DNA from: JBGSIC01 sp041751875
Lineage (GTDB): Bacteria; Bdellovibrionota; FAC87; UBA2466; JACKAF01
Direction: 5' to 3'
Assembly (NCBI GenBank): GCA_041751875.1
Contig: JBGSIC010000015.1
Location: forward strand, 62,001-126,000
Length of the DNA stretch: 64,000 nt
The notes beneath the pieces were generated by a model. That model worked only from the letters and a program-made list of their open reading frames with translations. It made no database searches and was not told the origin of the DNA. The number at the start of each line of letters is the position of its first letter. Within the stretch, counting starts at the first letter, position 1. A program made the position numbers and the translations under genes. Positions 24,657 to 32,996 of this stretch are shown here, piece after piece.

Positions 24657-25159
24657 AGAACCTAAAAGCAAATCCATACCGGCTACCGGTATCGCAACGG
24701 ATTTATTTGTTTGCGATTTTGCAGGGAATGCTTATTACGGCGCGTCATTTCTTTCGTAATTTGCTCAACCCGCGTTCGATGCCTAATATTGGTTATCCAG
24801 AAAAGCGTCGTAACTATTCCAGCCGCTTTCGAGGGTTGCAGATTCTCACCCTAAAACCCGACGGCGATATCCGTTGTACGGCGTGCATGCTTTGCGCAAC
24901 CGCGTGCCCGGCCGATTGCATTCATATCACCGCCGCGGAATCACCCAATCCCGAAGTAGAGAAGTTTCCGAGTGAATTTAACATCGATATGCTTCGTTGT
25001 GTGTTCTGCGGAATGTGCGAAGAAGCGTGTCCGGTGGACGCGATTCGCATGGGTGCGAATTACGAACTTGCGAACTTCGATCGCAACGATTTCATCTACA
25101 ACAAAGAAGATCTACTGCGCGCCGGCCAGGGCGCTGTCAGCCGCGTCACACGGGGTTAG
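24653..25159 (+). CDS. nuoI: NADH-quinone oxidoreductase subunit I
   Basis: NuoI has two [4Fe-4S] clusters relaying electrons between NuoG and NuoB. Both ferredoxin motifs are intact: CTACMLCATACPADCI and CVFCGMCEEACPVDAI. The 168-residue protein starts at GTG 24653, overlapping nuoG by four bases. It is the last gene of the cluster; nuoJ-N do not follow. Instead there is a short GC-rich stem-loop near 25183-25206, then a diverged copy of the palindromic repeat. Confidence 0.95.
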   Translation: MKNLKANPYRLPVSQRIYLFAILQGMLITARHFFRNLLNPRSMPNIGYPEKRRNYSSRFRGLQILTLKPDGDIRCTACMLCATACPADCIHITAAESPNPEVEKFPSEFNIDMLRCVFCGMCEEACPVDAIRMGANYELANFDRNDFIYNKEDLLRAGQGAVSRVTRG

Positions 25160-25249
25160 CAAGCTCGCGCCTGCGGTTTGTTAAGGCCGCGCATGATCGT
25201 GCGCGCGCTTTCAAGGAACCCTTCTGGAAGAGGGAATCGCCAGAGCCAC

Positions 25250-25300
25250 AAAAGTACCCGCCACCTTTTCAGCTGAAAAGTAGATGGGCACCTATTGGAA
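25250..25300 (-). repeat. Diverged copy of the GGTGCC palindrome
   Basis: On the minus strand it reads TTCCAATAGGTGCCCAT at the gene end, a perfect 16-base palindrome CTTTTCAGCTGAAAAG (25265-25280), then GGGTACTTTT. The TTCCAATA edge matches the edge of the 14521 and 58723 copies. It supplies the last two sense codons and stop of the adjoining gene. Confidence 0.6.
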
Positions 25301-25810
25301 GGCGTAACCGATACTGAAACCGGGCCACGGCGTGAAATTGCCACCGTAGACAAGACCGTAGAGCGTGGCGCGAAAGTGAAGACCACCTTCATTCGGCCAA
25401 TAACGATAGCCGGCACCTAGGACAAATACGAAATCAGAATTGGCGAGATCTGAAGTAGTACCAGAGCCGGTCGCCGTTCCGCTTGCAGCCACGAACGTTC
25501 CCCCTGCAAGAAACTCAAAATGGTGTCCGTTTGTGCCGCCCAGTAGTGCCGATGTCGAGAGGGGAATCAAAACTACAGAGCCAGTCGAAGATATGCCGGA
25601 GGGGAACGAAAAGTAGCCTAATCCTAGATTGAATGCGAAATTTTTATGGGGACGATAAGATCCATACACACTGTAAAGAAAGGCTTGCCCCAATCCTTCA
25701 ATTGATACGGATCCAGGAGAATAGGCGTCTGCGTCAACAGCGGGAGGGGTTTCAGCCGCGTAAAGATGAATTTGAAAACACAAAGCAAGAGCAACAGTTA
25801 AACGTTTCAC
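25292..25810 (-). CDS. Probable outer membrane beta-barrel protein
   Basis: I start at GTG 25810 because GGAG lies five bases upstream and the next residues are a signal peptide (VKRLTVALALCFQIHLYAAE). The remaining 150 residues alternate like barrel strands: QAFLYSVYGSYRPHKNFAFNLGLGYFSF, HHFEFLAGGTFVA, DFVFVLGAGYRYWP, FSIGYAFQ. Size suggests eight strands. No enzyme motif is seen. The last codons, Phe-Gln-stop, come from the palindromic repeat, so the natural end near GYAF has gained a Gln. It is divergent from the IHF-like gene. Confidence 0.6.
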   Translation of the reverse strand: MKRLTVALALCFQIHLYAAETPPAVDADAYSPGSVSIEGLGQAFLYSVYGSYRPHKNFAFNLGLGYFSFPSGISSTGSVVLIPLSTSALLGGTNGHHFEFLAGGTFVAASGTATGSGTTSDLANSDFVFVLGAGYRYWPNEGGLHFRATLYGLVYGGNFTPWPGFSIGYAFQ

Positions 25811-25965
25811 AATTTCTCCTTCGTTACACCTTGAAAGCAGGCCCTTGGTATACTCAATGGGTGATGTGAGGGGAACGGAATTCGTATCAGCGCATGATTT
25901 CCCCAGCGGATTGTGCCGGTGAAACACCGCGCCAGCGCGGAAAATTCTAGGCTCGCAAAGAAAAT

Positions 25966-25994
25966 TTGTATATGTTTGAAATGATTACTATAAT
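25966..25994 (+). promoter_or_regulatory. Sigma70 promoter of the IHF-like gene
   Basis: TTGTAT (25966-25971), a 17-base spacer and a perfect TATAAT (25989-25994) stand 55 bases before ATG 26050. Confidence 0.65.
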
Positions 25995-26049
25995 ATTGAG
26001 TAGGCCCTAGTCGCTCGTTCAGGCCTCGTACTCAAGGAGAAGAACACCC

Positions 26050-26370
26050 ATGACACTGACCAAAGCCGAACTCATTGATTCGATTTATGAGAAGGTGGGT
26101 TTTTCTAAGAAGGAAGCGGCGGATCTCGTAGAACTGCTCTTTGAAAGCATGAAAGAAGAACTCTGCAAGGGCGGCACCATTAAGATTTCTGGTTTTGGAA
26201 AGTTCCGTGTTCGCGACAAGAAGTCGCGCATGGGACGCAACCCGCAAACGGGCCAAGCCATGACGATCTCAGCGCGCCGGGTTCTGACATTTACCCCGAG
26301 CCGCATTCTTCGAGACGGTATCAACGGCAAGTCAGCCATTGTCCCGTCGGCTCACACCGGGGTGGACTGA
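26050..26370 (+). CDS. ihfA: Integration host factor / HU-family DNA-binding protein, IHF alpha type
   Basis: The 106-residue protein matches IHF alpha: LTKAELIDSIYEKVGFSKKEAADLVELL, IKISGFGKFRVRDKKSRMGRNPQTG and ITISARRVLTFTPSRIL. IHF bends DNA at specific sites as an alpha/beta dimer and organises promoters and the chromosome. AAGGAG precedes the ATG. The tail (about 15 residues beyond the usual end) is extra. The stop codon is followed after one base by the palindromic repeat. Alpha versus beta or HU is judged from the GRNPxTG arm and the length; the partner gene is not here. Confidence 0.88.
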   Translation: MTLTKAELIDSIYEKVGFSKKEAADLVELLFESMKEELCKGGTIKISGFGKFRVRDKKSRMGRNPQTGQAMTISARRVLTFTPSRILRDGINGKSAIVPSAHTGVD

Positions 26371-26371
26371 A

Positions 26372-26402
26372 GTTCCTAAAGGTGCCTGGCACCTTCTGGA
26401 AC
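26372..26402 (+). repeat. GGTGCC palindrome directly after a stop codon
   Basis: GTTCCTAAAGGTGCC and GGCACCTTCTGGAAC form a near-perfect inverted repeat around one T. It starts one base after the TGA of the IHF-like gene, exactly as the copy at 58723 follows a TAA. Confidence 0.85.
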
Positions 26403-26408
26403 CGAAAG

Positions 26409-26437
26409 TTGCCATCGGCCTAAATTGCCGATAACAC
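26409..26437 (+). promoter_or_regulatory. Possible promoter giving a leaderless mRNA
   Basis: TTGCCA (26409-26414), a 17-base spacer and TAACAC (26432-26437). The start codon GTG 26445 is only eight bases past the -10 and no ribosome-binding site is seen. The -10 is a weak match. Confidence 0.35.
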
Positions 26438-26444
26438 TCGCGCT

Positions 26445-28154
26445 GTGCGCTCTTTATTCCTCCCCATTCTGCTGGCACTTTGTTTCCTTTCTGGGGAGGC
26501 TTACGCCCGGTCCTTTCTCGATCCCCTTTACGAGAAGTTAGATACCACCGCGATGCGGGCGGAGCTCGATGCCGCCAACGCTCAGGCCACGCTTACTTCC
26601 CCTCAAGCGCTCAATCGACTTCAGACGCTCTACTTTTTATCCGAAGCCGCCGGCTTGGAGCAAAAGATCCACGAACGTTCGCAGCTCATTACCGAGGCTT
26701 CCCGCCTTTGTAATCAGGCGGGCGAGAGCGAATTTAAAGCGTTCACCGAAGGCGACGAGCGGGCGATGGCCCAGTATACCTGTGCGCTTGTCTACGTCGC
26801 TGCTTGCGAAGACAGTCACCCGCTTTGGCAATTTAGTTTAGTCAAAAAAATCGATGCGCTTCTAAGAGCAGCGGCGACGGTAAACACTGTGCCGCAGTTC
26901 GATCGCTATTACGTTGAGGGTCGTATTTTTGCCGGCCTGCCTCGCAATCTTGGGCAACGCTTGGGGAAAGCTCTTTTTAATCTCCAACTTTTATCTCGGA
27001 TGAAACCGGAAGCCTCGTCTGTACTCTTTTGGTTGGCGCACACCTATCAAGCCCAAGGCAACGAGAGTGCGGCGAAGGAATACTTCGAAAAGGCGTTGAC
27101 CGCGACTCCTCCAGACCGCCGCGCCCAAATTTGGTTTGCTGGGGTGGACTATGTGCGCGACCAAGACCACCTCGATGGACTGAGTTTTGGTTGGAGTCCC
27201 AACCTCTTTTTCTCGCCGCAGCTAGGATTTGGCATTGGTCTCTCACTTTATGACGACCGGATGTGGGATGAGAGGCGAGCGGGGAGGTTAAATCTCACTG
27301 TTACCACGCGAGAAAATTTCGAAGCCGGCCTGCGTTACGACGATGACGAATTGGTGAAAGGTTTTACGCTCGGATTTGACGCCGATGCGGGGCAGTACCG
27401 AGAAGAATATTACGGATTGGGAATGACCACGCTGAAGACCAATCTGTCGCTTCTCAAGAATGTGCGTGCTGCATTTGCTTTACGGGCTTCGCAAACGTTC
27501 TGGGATTATTTCTTTTTCACACTGGGTTGGCGTTTCGCGAGTAGCCGCGTATCGGAAAGTCTGGGGGGATCGTTTGCAACGGATCCGCTTATTGCTCGTA
27601 ATCAGAGTTCTCACACGGGACCATTCGTGGCTTTGGGCTACGACAATCGGGATAGCCGAAAGGCCCCTCGTAAAGGTTACCTTGCGCGCCTCAGTGGTTA
27701 TTTTCCTACCACGGCTTTGCTCAGTGATTACGGGTTTGAACAATTTCAACTCTACCTGGAGAGTCATTTCGCTCTGGGCCTCAAACACACCTTGAGTGCG
27801 CACGGAGGAGCGATGCTTGTTTCGACCGGGGCGCCCTACAGCGCGCTTCCTCGCCTGGGACAAAACTTAAATCTTCCCGGGGTCCGTCCGGCGCGTTTTC
27901 AGGAAAATAACATCCTAGGCGCGTCCCTCCAGTACCGTTATGAACTCATGTCCTCTTTTAGTTTGATGGCCTTTGCTTCCGCCGGAGCAGCGGTTGCACA
28001 AGCCAAAGATTTGGGCAGTGGACCGTGGCGTGCAGGGGGTGGATTGGGGGTTCTGTTTCATCCCGCTCGCTACCACCAACCTACTATTCGGTTGGAAACC
28101 GGAGTTTTTGCGAGCGAGTTTATTCTTACCGCTTCCGCCGGACTGAACTTCTAG
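26445..28154 (+). CDS. TPR-like periplasmic domain fused to an Omp85-like barrel
   Basis: The 569-residue product has a signal peptide (1-21, AYA-RS). Residues about 25-230 are helical and TPR-like (SSVLFWLAHTYQAQGNESAAKEYFEKAL). From about 240 the sequence becomes barrel strands with Omp85 superfamily hallmarks: GYDNRDSRKAPRKGYLARLSGYF and LPGVRPARFQENNILGASLQYRYELM near the C-terminus, ending in Phe. BamA/TamA proteins insert or move proteins across the outer membrane but use POTRA domains; none is recognisable here. Its role (lipid export, protein insertion or secretion) is open. It starts at GTG 26445 with no ribosome site, close to a putative promoter. Confidence 0.65.
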   Translation: MRSLFLPILLALCFLSGEAYARSFLDPLYEKLDTTAMRAELDAANAQATLTSPQALNRLQTLYFLSEAAGLEQKIHERSQLITEASRLCNQAGESEFKAFTEGDERAMAQYTCALVYVAACEDSHPLWQFSLVKKIDALLRAAATVNTVPQFDRYYVEGRIFAGLPRNLGQRLGKALFNLQLLSRMKPEASSVLFWLAHTYQAQGNESAAKEYFEKALTATPPDRRAQIWFAGVDYVRDQDHLDGLSFGWSPNLFFSPQLGFGIGLSLYDDRMWDERRAGRLNLTVTTRENFEAGLRYDDDELVKGFTLGFDADAGQYREEYYGLGMTTLKTNLSLLKNVRAAFALRASQTFWDYFFFTLGWRFASSRVSESLGGSFATDPLIARNQSSHTGPFVALGYDNRDSRKAPRKGYLARLSGYFPTTALLSDYGFEQFQLYLESHFALGLKHTLSAHGGAMLVSTGAPYSALPRLGQNLNLPGVRPARFQENNILGASLQYRYELMSSFSLMAFASAGAAVAQAKDLGSGPWRAGGGLGVLFHPARYHQPTIRLETGVFASEFILTASAGLNF

Positions 28155-28155
28155 C

Positions 28156-28194
28156 AAAAAAAAATAGCGGCTCCCCCCGAATGGGAAGAGCCGC
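28156..28194 (-). terminator. Rho-independent terminator for the 28207-28614 gene
   Basis: On the minus strand GCGGCTC (28194-28188) pairs with GAGCCGC (28173-28167) over a 14-base loop, followed by TA and nine T residues (complement of 28156-28164). It ends the minus-strand gene whose stop is 13 bases before it. Confidence 0.85.
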
Positions 28195-28206
28195 CAGATC
28201 AATCGT

Positions 28207-28614
28207 TTACTGAAAGCAGGCAATAAGATGCGTCTGGTTGTCTGCGGGATTAAGCCAGGTGATGGCCAAATCAGCAAAGTTGCCCGTCGCGTGACCGGTG
28301 CTAAGAAGCGTGGTGGCCTTAAGCGAACGTCGCGCTTTGAGAGCTTCTCCAATGAGAGTGCCTTTTACAAAGCCGCACAGTACGCCGGGGTCTTCACTGC
28401 CCAAGCCGACACAGGCCGCGCTGATTGTAGAATCCAACCCGACGCTACCTAACGAATCCTCATCTGCGGGATCCACTTTACCAATGGTTGCCACCGGGAC
28501 GGCTTTGCCATTTTGGTCGAGCTTTCCCAACACACAGTCGGCTGTCGCGGCAAAAGCGGTGTGGGAAGAAAGCAGAGCGACGCACATAAGTCCTAACAGA
28601 CTCAAAGTTCTCAT
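28207..28614 (-). CDS. Small secreted protein, function unknown
   Basis: The 135-residue product has a clear signal peptide (MRTLSLLGLMCVALLSSHTAFA-AT). The mature part has Cys residues spaced across it (DCVLGKL, AACVGLG, VLCGF, IACFQ), so one or two disulfides are likely. No family recognised. AGGAGACC precedes ATG 28614, and a strong terminator follows the stop, so it is a short independent unit. Confidence 0.65.
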   Translation of the reverse strand: MRTLSLLGLMCVALLSSHTAFAATADCVLGKLDQNGKAVPVATIGKVDPADEDSLGSVGLDSTISAACVGLGSEDPGVLCGFVKGTLIGEALKARRSLKATTLLSTGHATGNFADLAITWLNPADNQTHLIACFQ

Positions 28615-28722
28615 AGGTCTCCTAGAGGGAAATAAAACGGTTAAAGAAGGGAATCATTAAATCGCAAACCGTTCTTCGGGTCACGGGACGCTTGGTTAAA
28701 CGCGAAAGGTTAAGGCTCCGCC

Positions 28723-29190
28723 CTAGGGCGCGAAAGTCACGCAGTCCGGGTGGTTTACGGCGAGGCGCCTGGAGCGAACAGGCTTCCTATTGTTAAGCGT
28801 GGTCGAGACGTATCTCCTTTGCACCCAGCTCTGAAAGTCTGTTGCTTCGTCATAAAACCGCAACGTACCCGAAGTCTGAATGACATCCGTGTAGGGGGCT
28901 TTCTCGCAAACGAGGCCGTTGAACTCAGAAAGGGCTACTGTGTTGCCATCCATGTACTCGTACTCACAAAGTACGTTATCAATCACGCCCTCGGTGCAGT
29001 CGAGTGGGCGATAAGCTACGACGAAAAGAACCGCCTTATCCAGTTCGAGTCTTTCTATCTTTTCTATTTCCCCAGAGGCTCTAGTGATGCCTTTTTCAAG
29101 CACTCGTCCCCAGACAGGAAGTGATGCTGACCCAAAGACACTCAAGCAAAAGAAAGTTGCGAAGATGGAAAGAAGAGAATGTTTGCCCAT
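28723..29190 (-). CDS. Small secreted protein downstream of a trypsin-like protease
   Basis: ATG 29190 is chosen because GGGGG lies a few bases upstream and the next residues form a signal peptide (MGKHSLLSIFATFFCLSVFGSAS). The 155-residue protein has three Cys in the mature part (DCTEGVIDNVLCEYEY, VCEKAP) and one near the end. No family recognised. It follows the trypsin-like gene on the same strand by 61 bases. Pairs of a secreted protease and a small Cys-containing protein can be enzyme and substrate or inhibitor; that is inference only. Confidence 0.6.
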   Translation of the reverse strand: MGKHSLLSIFATFFCLSVFGSASLPVWGRVLEKGITRASGEIEKIERLELDKAVLFVVAYRPLDCTEGVIDNVLCEYEYMDGNTVALSEFNGLVCEKAPYTDVIQTSGTLRFYDEATDFQSWVQRRYVSTTLNNRKPVRSRRLAVNHPDCVTFAP

Positions 29191-29251
29191 GTAACCCCCA
29201 GATAAGCCCAGTGCTTCATAGCTACCGGTCGGGCAAACAGGTGTCAAACTT

Positions 29252-30349
29252 CTACGGCATCGCTTCGAGGGCAGATTGTTGCGGTGTAGCACATCCGAGA
29301 TCCTTGAGCTGGCGGAGAATCCACTCACGGTGCGGCACGAGAGGCTGCAAGCCGAAATAGTCGGGAGGGTTTCCATAGGTGGAGGAAACCAGAGCAAAAA
29401 ATTTGCCGTCTTTGTCCTTCGCCGGTCCTCCGCTATCGCCGCCGTTGAGGATTGTGGGAGCGGGAAAAGCCATCCACTCCTGAGTCATCGAAAGAAGCTT
29501 TTCCTTTCGGATACGAGATTTAACTAGCATATCTTCCCATTCACTGAGTTCGATAGGATTAGGGACCGGAACGGAACGCAATTGCAAAATCTTTTTCTCA
29601 ATTTTCGCCTGCAGGTCGTGCTCTTCTGTTAATTCCCTACTGAACACGCTAGCGACGGGGCCGACGACGACTATCTGTCCATCCTGCTTGGTTGCTTTGG
29701 AAACTTGTTCTTCGCGCCTGCGCTTAATCAAAGCAAGACCTTCTTCGGGTTTTAGATTGGGCATGCTTTGCACGTCTTCTTCGCTAAGAAACATTCCGTA
29801 AGTTGTAGTACGGGCGTAGACTCCATGCTTAATGAGAGCCCCTGCCTTTTCTAGAAGTTCTGCGGGACTTTTAGGTAACACATCCTTCGGCATTTCGATG
29901 GTCGGCATCTTATCTGAGAGGATTTCCGTGTCATAGGCACCGGGAGGGATACTTCCCAGTTTTACCACGGCCAGATCTGGCACTGATTTTTCATCCGCGC
30001 CGACACCGAGGTCGGCCCTGCGAAAAATTCTCTTCGTAGTGGCATCCACGGAAGCCGTGTTGCCGTTTCCATCCTGAATAGAAATGCTTTTAAAGTTTCG
30101 GTCCAGACAGTGACCGGCGCTGATATAACAACCTTCCACTACGAAACCGGAGCAATCTGTGTATTCAACATTACCGGTCGCCGATTGAACTTGCGCAACA
30201 AGTTTGTAAACCCCTGGATCGGCATCGGGAGCAGAAGGATGAGCGCGAAGCGCGTTAGTAAGCGCATGTGTGATCAAAGAAAGAGGTGTTGATTCCCCCA
30301 GCGCAGAAGTTGCTAAAAGTGCCCAAATTCCTAAGAAAACCAATCTCAC
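29252..30349 (-). CDS. Secreted trypsin-like serine protease with a large insertion
   Basis: GTG 30349 follows GGGGG at four bases and opens a signal peptide (VRLVFLGIWALLATSALG). The S1 triad is visible: His80 in SAGHCLD, Asp125 in VPDLAVVKL, Ser306 in NGGDSGGPA (numbering from this start). Between Asp and Ser is an extra region of about 110 mainly helical, highly charged residues (about 195-300; EEGLALIKRRREEQV, LQAKIEKKILQL). Normal chymotrypsin-fold enzymes have about 90-100 residues in all between Asp and Ser; here there are about 180. It is probably exported and may need cleavage of the insert. Confidence 0.75.
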   Translation of the reverse strand: MRLVFLGIWALLATSALGESTPLSLITHALTNALRAHPSAPDADPGVYKLVAQVQSATGNVEYTDCSGFVVEGCYISAGHCLDRNFKSISIQDGNGNTASVDATTKRIFRRADLGVGADEKSVPDLAVVKLGSIPPGAYDTEILSDKMPTIEMPKDVLPKSPAELLEKAGALIKHGVYARTTTYGMFLSEEDVQSMPNLKPEEGLALIKRRREEQVSKATKQDGQIVVVGPVASVFSRELTEEHDLQAKIEKKILQLRSVPVPNPIELSEWEDMLVKSRIRKEKLLSMTQEWMAFPAPTILNGGDSGGPAKDKDGKFFALVSSTYGNPPDYFGLQPLVPHREWILRQLKDLGCATPQQSALEAMP

Positions 30350-30577
30350 GGAGCCCCCAATGAAAGTTCCCTTCGAAAATGCAAAGCACATGCCGGCCGC
30401 GAGCTAGTGGAATCAACCGTTTAGGTTTGCGTATTTTTGGGAATACGTCAGTCCTTTTGTGGAACGTGAAAACCTTGGAGGGTGAGGTGTATTCTGAAGG
30501 TGTAGCGCGGAGTGTCGGGCGGATCGCTCGTCAGGCGGCTTGTGATGGGATAACGTGTATGCGTTTTCAACTAAATC

Positions 30578-31621
30578 ATGGGTTTTATATTAGCGCTTCT
30601 TTTGAGTTCAGTTTGCCCGCCGGGTTTTGAACCCGTGGGGGAACGCTGCGCTTTTGTTTCCCCCTATCTAGATACGCCTTCTACGGGGCTACAAAAAAAA
30701 CAATTGCTTGCTCCTTTTACTTTGGATCCCCGCAAGGTCGACTTGGGGCGCCACCTATTTTTTGATCCGATTCTTTCGGGTGAGGGCCACATTTCCTGCG
30801 CTAGCTGCCACGAGCCTGATAAAGGCTTTAGCGATGGAAGAGCGGGGAGTGTTGGCGCGCGGGGAAATATATTAACTCGTTCCGCGCCTTCTCTGTGGAA
30901 CGTGGCGTTTGCCCCCCGCTTTTTCTGGGACGGGCGTGCAAAAAGCTTGGAAGAGCAGATGGAAGGACCTCTTTTTTCTCCTCTCGAAATGGATACGACC
31001 CCTCAGAAACTGGAAGCGGTCTTAAATCGCTCAGAGTTTTATCCGCCTCTATTTCAACAAGCCTATGGGAAAAAGCGCATCACGCTGCGGGAAGTAAAGT
31101 CCGCACTGGCCGAGTTTGAAAGCAGTTTGATTTCATTAAATAGTCCCTATGATCGATTTGTTTTCGGAGAGGAAAAGGCGCTTTCACCGCATGCCTACAG
31201 AGGATTAAATGTGTTTCGCAGTTTCGTCACGCGCTGCACGGAGTGTCACGAGCCGCCGCTTTTTACGCATTTTGAAATGGCACGTATTGGGGTTCCCGAT
31301 GTTTTGAGTGATCCAGGATGGAGCGCGGTGACTGGTAATGAACGACAGCGCGGCATGTTTCGCATTCCGTCACTAAGAAACATTGTCCAAACTGCGCCTT
31401 ACATGCACTCCGGACAATTGGCGACGCTTGACGAAGTCATGGACTTTTATGTCGGTGGTGGGGGACGCGCTTTTCATCAGCCGAATGAACCGGCGATCCA
31501 TTGGCATATCGTTCCGATGAGTTTGACGGTTACAGAAAAGAAAGAAATCATAGCTTTCCTAGGGGCACTGACAGACGAATCTTTGATGCCCGAGATTCCT
31601 AAAATTCCGGAGCGATTATGA
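30578..31621 (+). CDS. Dihaem cytochrome c peroxidase (CcpA/MauG family)
   Basis: Two haem c sites are present: CASCH (74-78) and CTECH (220-224). The family segments DLGRHLFFDPILS, FFWDGRAKSLEEQ, FRIPSLRNIVQTAPYMHSG follow the bacterial dihaem peroxidase plan. The N-terminus is a short export signal (MGFILALLLSSVC). These enzymes reduce H2O2 in the periplasm with electrons from cytochromes, or oxidise protein side chains (MauG type). It overlaps the beta-helix/cytochrome gene by four bases (ATGA), so they form an operon. The 228-base gap upstream shows no clear gene or promoter. Confidence 0.88.
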   Translation: MGFILALLLSSVCPPGFEPVGERCAFVSPYLDTPSTGLQKKQLLAPFTLDPRKVDLGRHLFFDPILSGEGHISCASCHEPDKGFSDGRAGSVGARGNILTRSAPSLWNVAFAPRFFWDGRAKSLEEQMEGPLFSPLEMDTTPQKLEAVLNRSEFYPPLFQQAYGKKRITLREVKSALAEFESSLISLNSPYDRFVFGEEKALSPHAYRGLNVFRSFVTRCTECHEPPLFTHFEMARIGVPDVLSDPGWSAVTGNERQRGMFRIPSLRNIVQTAPYMHSGQLATLDEVMDFYVGGGGRAFHQPNEPAIHWHIVPMSLTVTEKKEIIAFLGALTDESLMPEIPKIPERL

Positions 31622-32994
31622 TGAAGTGGCAATCGGCAATAGTTGTGCTGTTGGCGGGCACGCCCCTTTGGGCGGCTATCCACGTTGTAAAGCCAGGTAG
31701 TTCTATTCAGAAGGCTGTCGATAAAGCGCAGCCTGGTGATACGGTACAGGTCTGGCCAGGGGAATACAAAGAAAGCGTTGTCGTCGATAAGCCGAAAATC
31801 AAACTACAAGGCGTGATTAAAGACGGCAAATGGCCGATTCTTAACGGTGAAAATACCAAGAATGATGGCGTCATCGCGTCGGGTTCTGGCTTTCACATCG
31901 AAAATTTTCATATTCATCACTACAAGGGAAATGGCGTAATGACTCAGGCGGCGGATGATGTGGTGATTCGCCATCTCATCGTGGCAGACACGGGTATTTA
32001 CGGCATTTACCCTACGCGCGGAAACAACGTGCTCGTGGAAGATACGGTGTCTTGGGGCATTGCAGACGCTGCTATCTACATAGGCATGTGCAACTACGTA
32101 GACGTCCGACGCAACGAAGTGTTTCAAAATGTTGCTGGCATTGAAATCGAAAATTCCCACCACGTGCTGGTAGAAGAGAATCTGGCGCACAATAACTCTG
32201 GCGGGATTCTCGTTTTCACTCTGCCGGGCTTGCCGGTTAAGACTGGAGATGACGTTATTCTAAGACGCAATTTTGTCGTGAATAACAATCTTGCGAACTT
32301 TGGCGCGCCGGGTTCGCTCGTGGCGAGTGTGCCTCCGGGAAGTGGAATTATCTTACTTGCCGCAGATGGCGTGAAAATTGAAGACAACATCATCCGTGAA
32401 AATAAATCCGGGGGAATTATCTTTACGGATCTGACCTACATGGATAGTAGCACCGCTCCCGACGCCGATACGGATCCTTCTTTCGACAACAACCAGGTGC
32501 TGGGCAATTTGTTTTTCCATAACGGCTATAGCCCTGATAACAAGGTTCGCCTCCTACTGATCGCCACCAAGTTTGCTTTTAAGGGGGCCGATGTGATGGC
32601 GACGGGGAAGGGTAAGAAGAACTGCATCCAGGCAGGCGGACGCGCCAGTCACGTGGGGCTAAAGGAGTTTGGTGCTTGTCCGACGAACGCGACGACAAAT
32701 TCTCTGACCAGCATGTACGCGCAGAAGGCGCCGGTTTCTTACGAAAAAAAGAAGATGGAGCCTGGCGAACAGGTGTACGTGGCGGTTTGTTCAGGCTGCC
32801 ATGTAAAGGGCCTGCGACGAGTCGGCCCGGCTGTGGAAGAAATCCAGAAAAAATATGCGGGTAATCCGCAAGGGATCGCGGACTTTGCTTTCTATCCCAA
32901 AAAAGTGAGAAGCGACTATCCCGCTATGCCTTCTCAAGGACATCTAGGGCGAGCGAAACTTAAGGCGGTTGCGGAATACTTGTTGGAAAACTAG
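31618..32994 (+). CDS. Parallel beta-helix protein fused to a class I cytochrome c
   Basis: After a signal peptide (1-19), residues about 25-310 form right-handed beta-helix repeats (NosD-type: VVIRHLIVADTGIYGIYPTRGNNVLVED cut here into repeated 22-24 residue turns). A linker then leads to a C-terminal cytochrome c (about 380-458) with CSGCH (391-395) and a likely distal Met in YPAMPSQGH. Beta-helices of this type bind or cleave carbohydrates or help copper-site assembly. Overlap with the dihaem peroxidase gene suggests this cytochrome donates electrons to it. The fusion is uncommon. The stop lies three bases from the convergent patatin gene. Confidence 0.8.
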   Translation: MMKWQSAIVVLLAGTPLWAAIHVVKPGSSIQKAVDKAQPGDTVQVWPGEYKESVVVDKPKIKLQGVIKDGKWPILNGENTKNDGVIASGSGFHIENFHIHHYKGNGVMTQAADDVVIRHLIVADTGIYGIYPTRGNNVLVEDTVSWGIADAAIYIGMCNYVDVRRNEVFQNVAGIEIENSHHVLVEENLAHNNSGGILVFTLPGLPVKTGDDVILRRNFVVNNNLANFGAPGSLVASVPPGSGIILLAADGVKIEDNIIRENKSGGIIFTDLTYMDSSTAPDADTDPSFDNNQVLGNLFFHNGYSPDNKVRLLLIATKFAFKGADVMATGKGKKNCIQAGGRASHVGLKEFGACPTNATTNSLTSMYAQKAPVSYEKKKMEPGEQVYVAVCSGCHVKGLRRVGPAVEEIQKKYAGNPQGIADFAFYPKKVRSDYPAMPSQGHLGRAKLKAVAEYLLEN

Positions 32995-32996
32995 GT

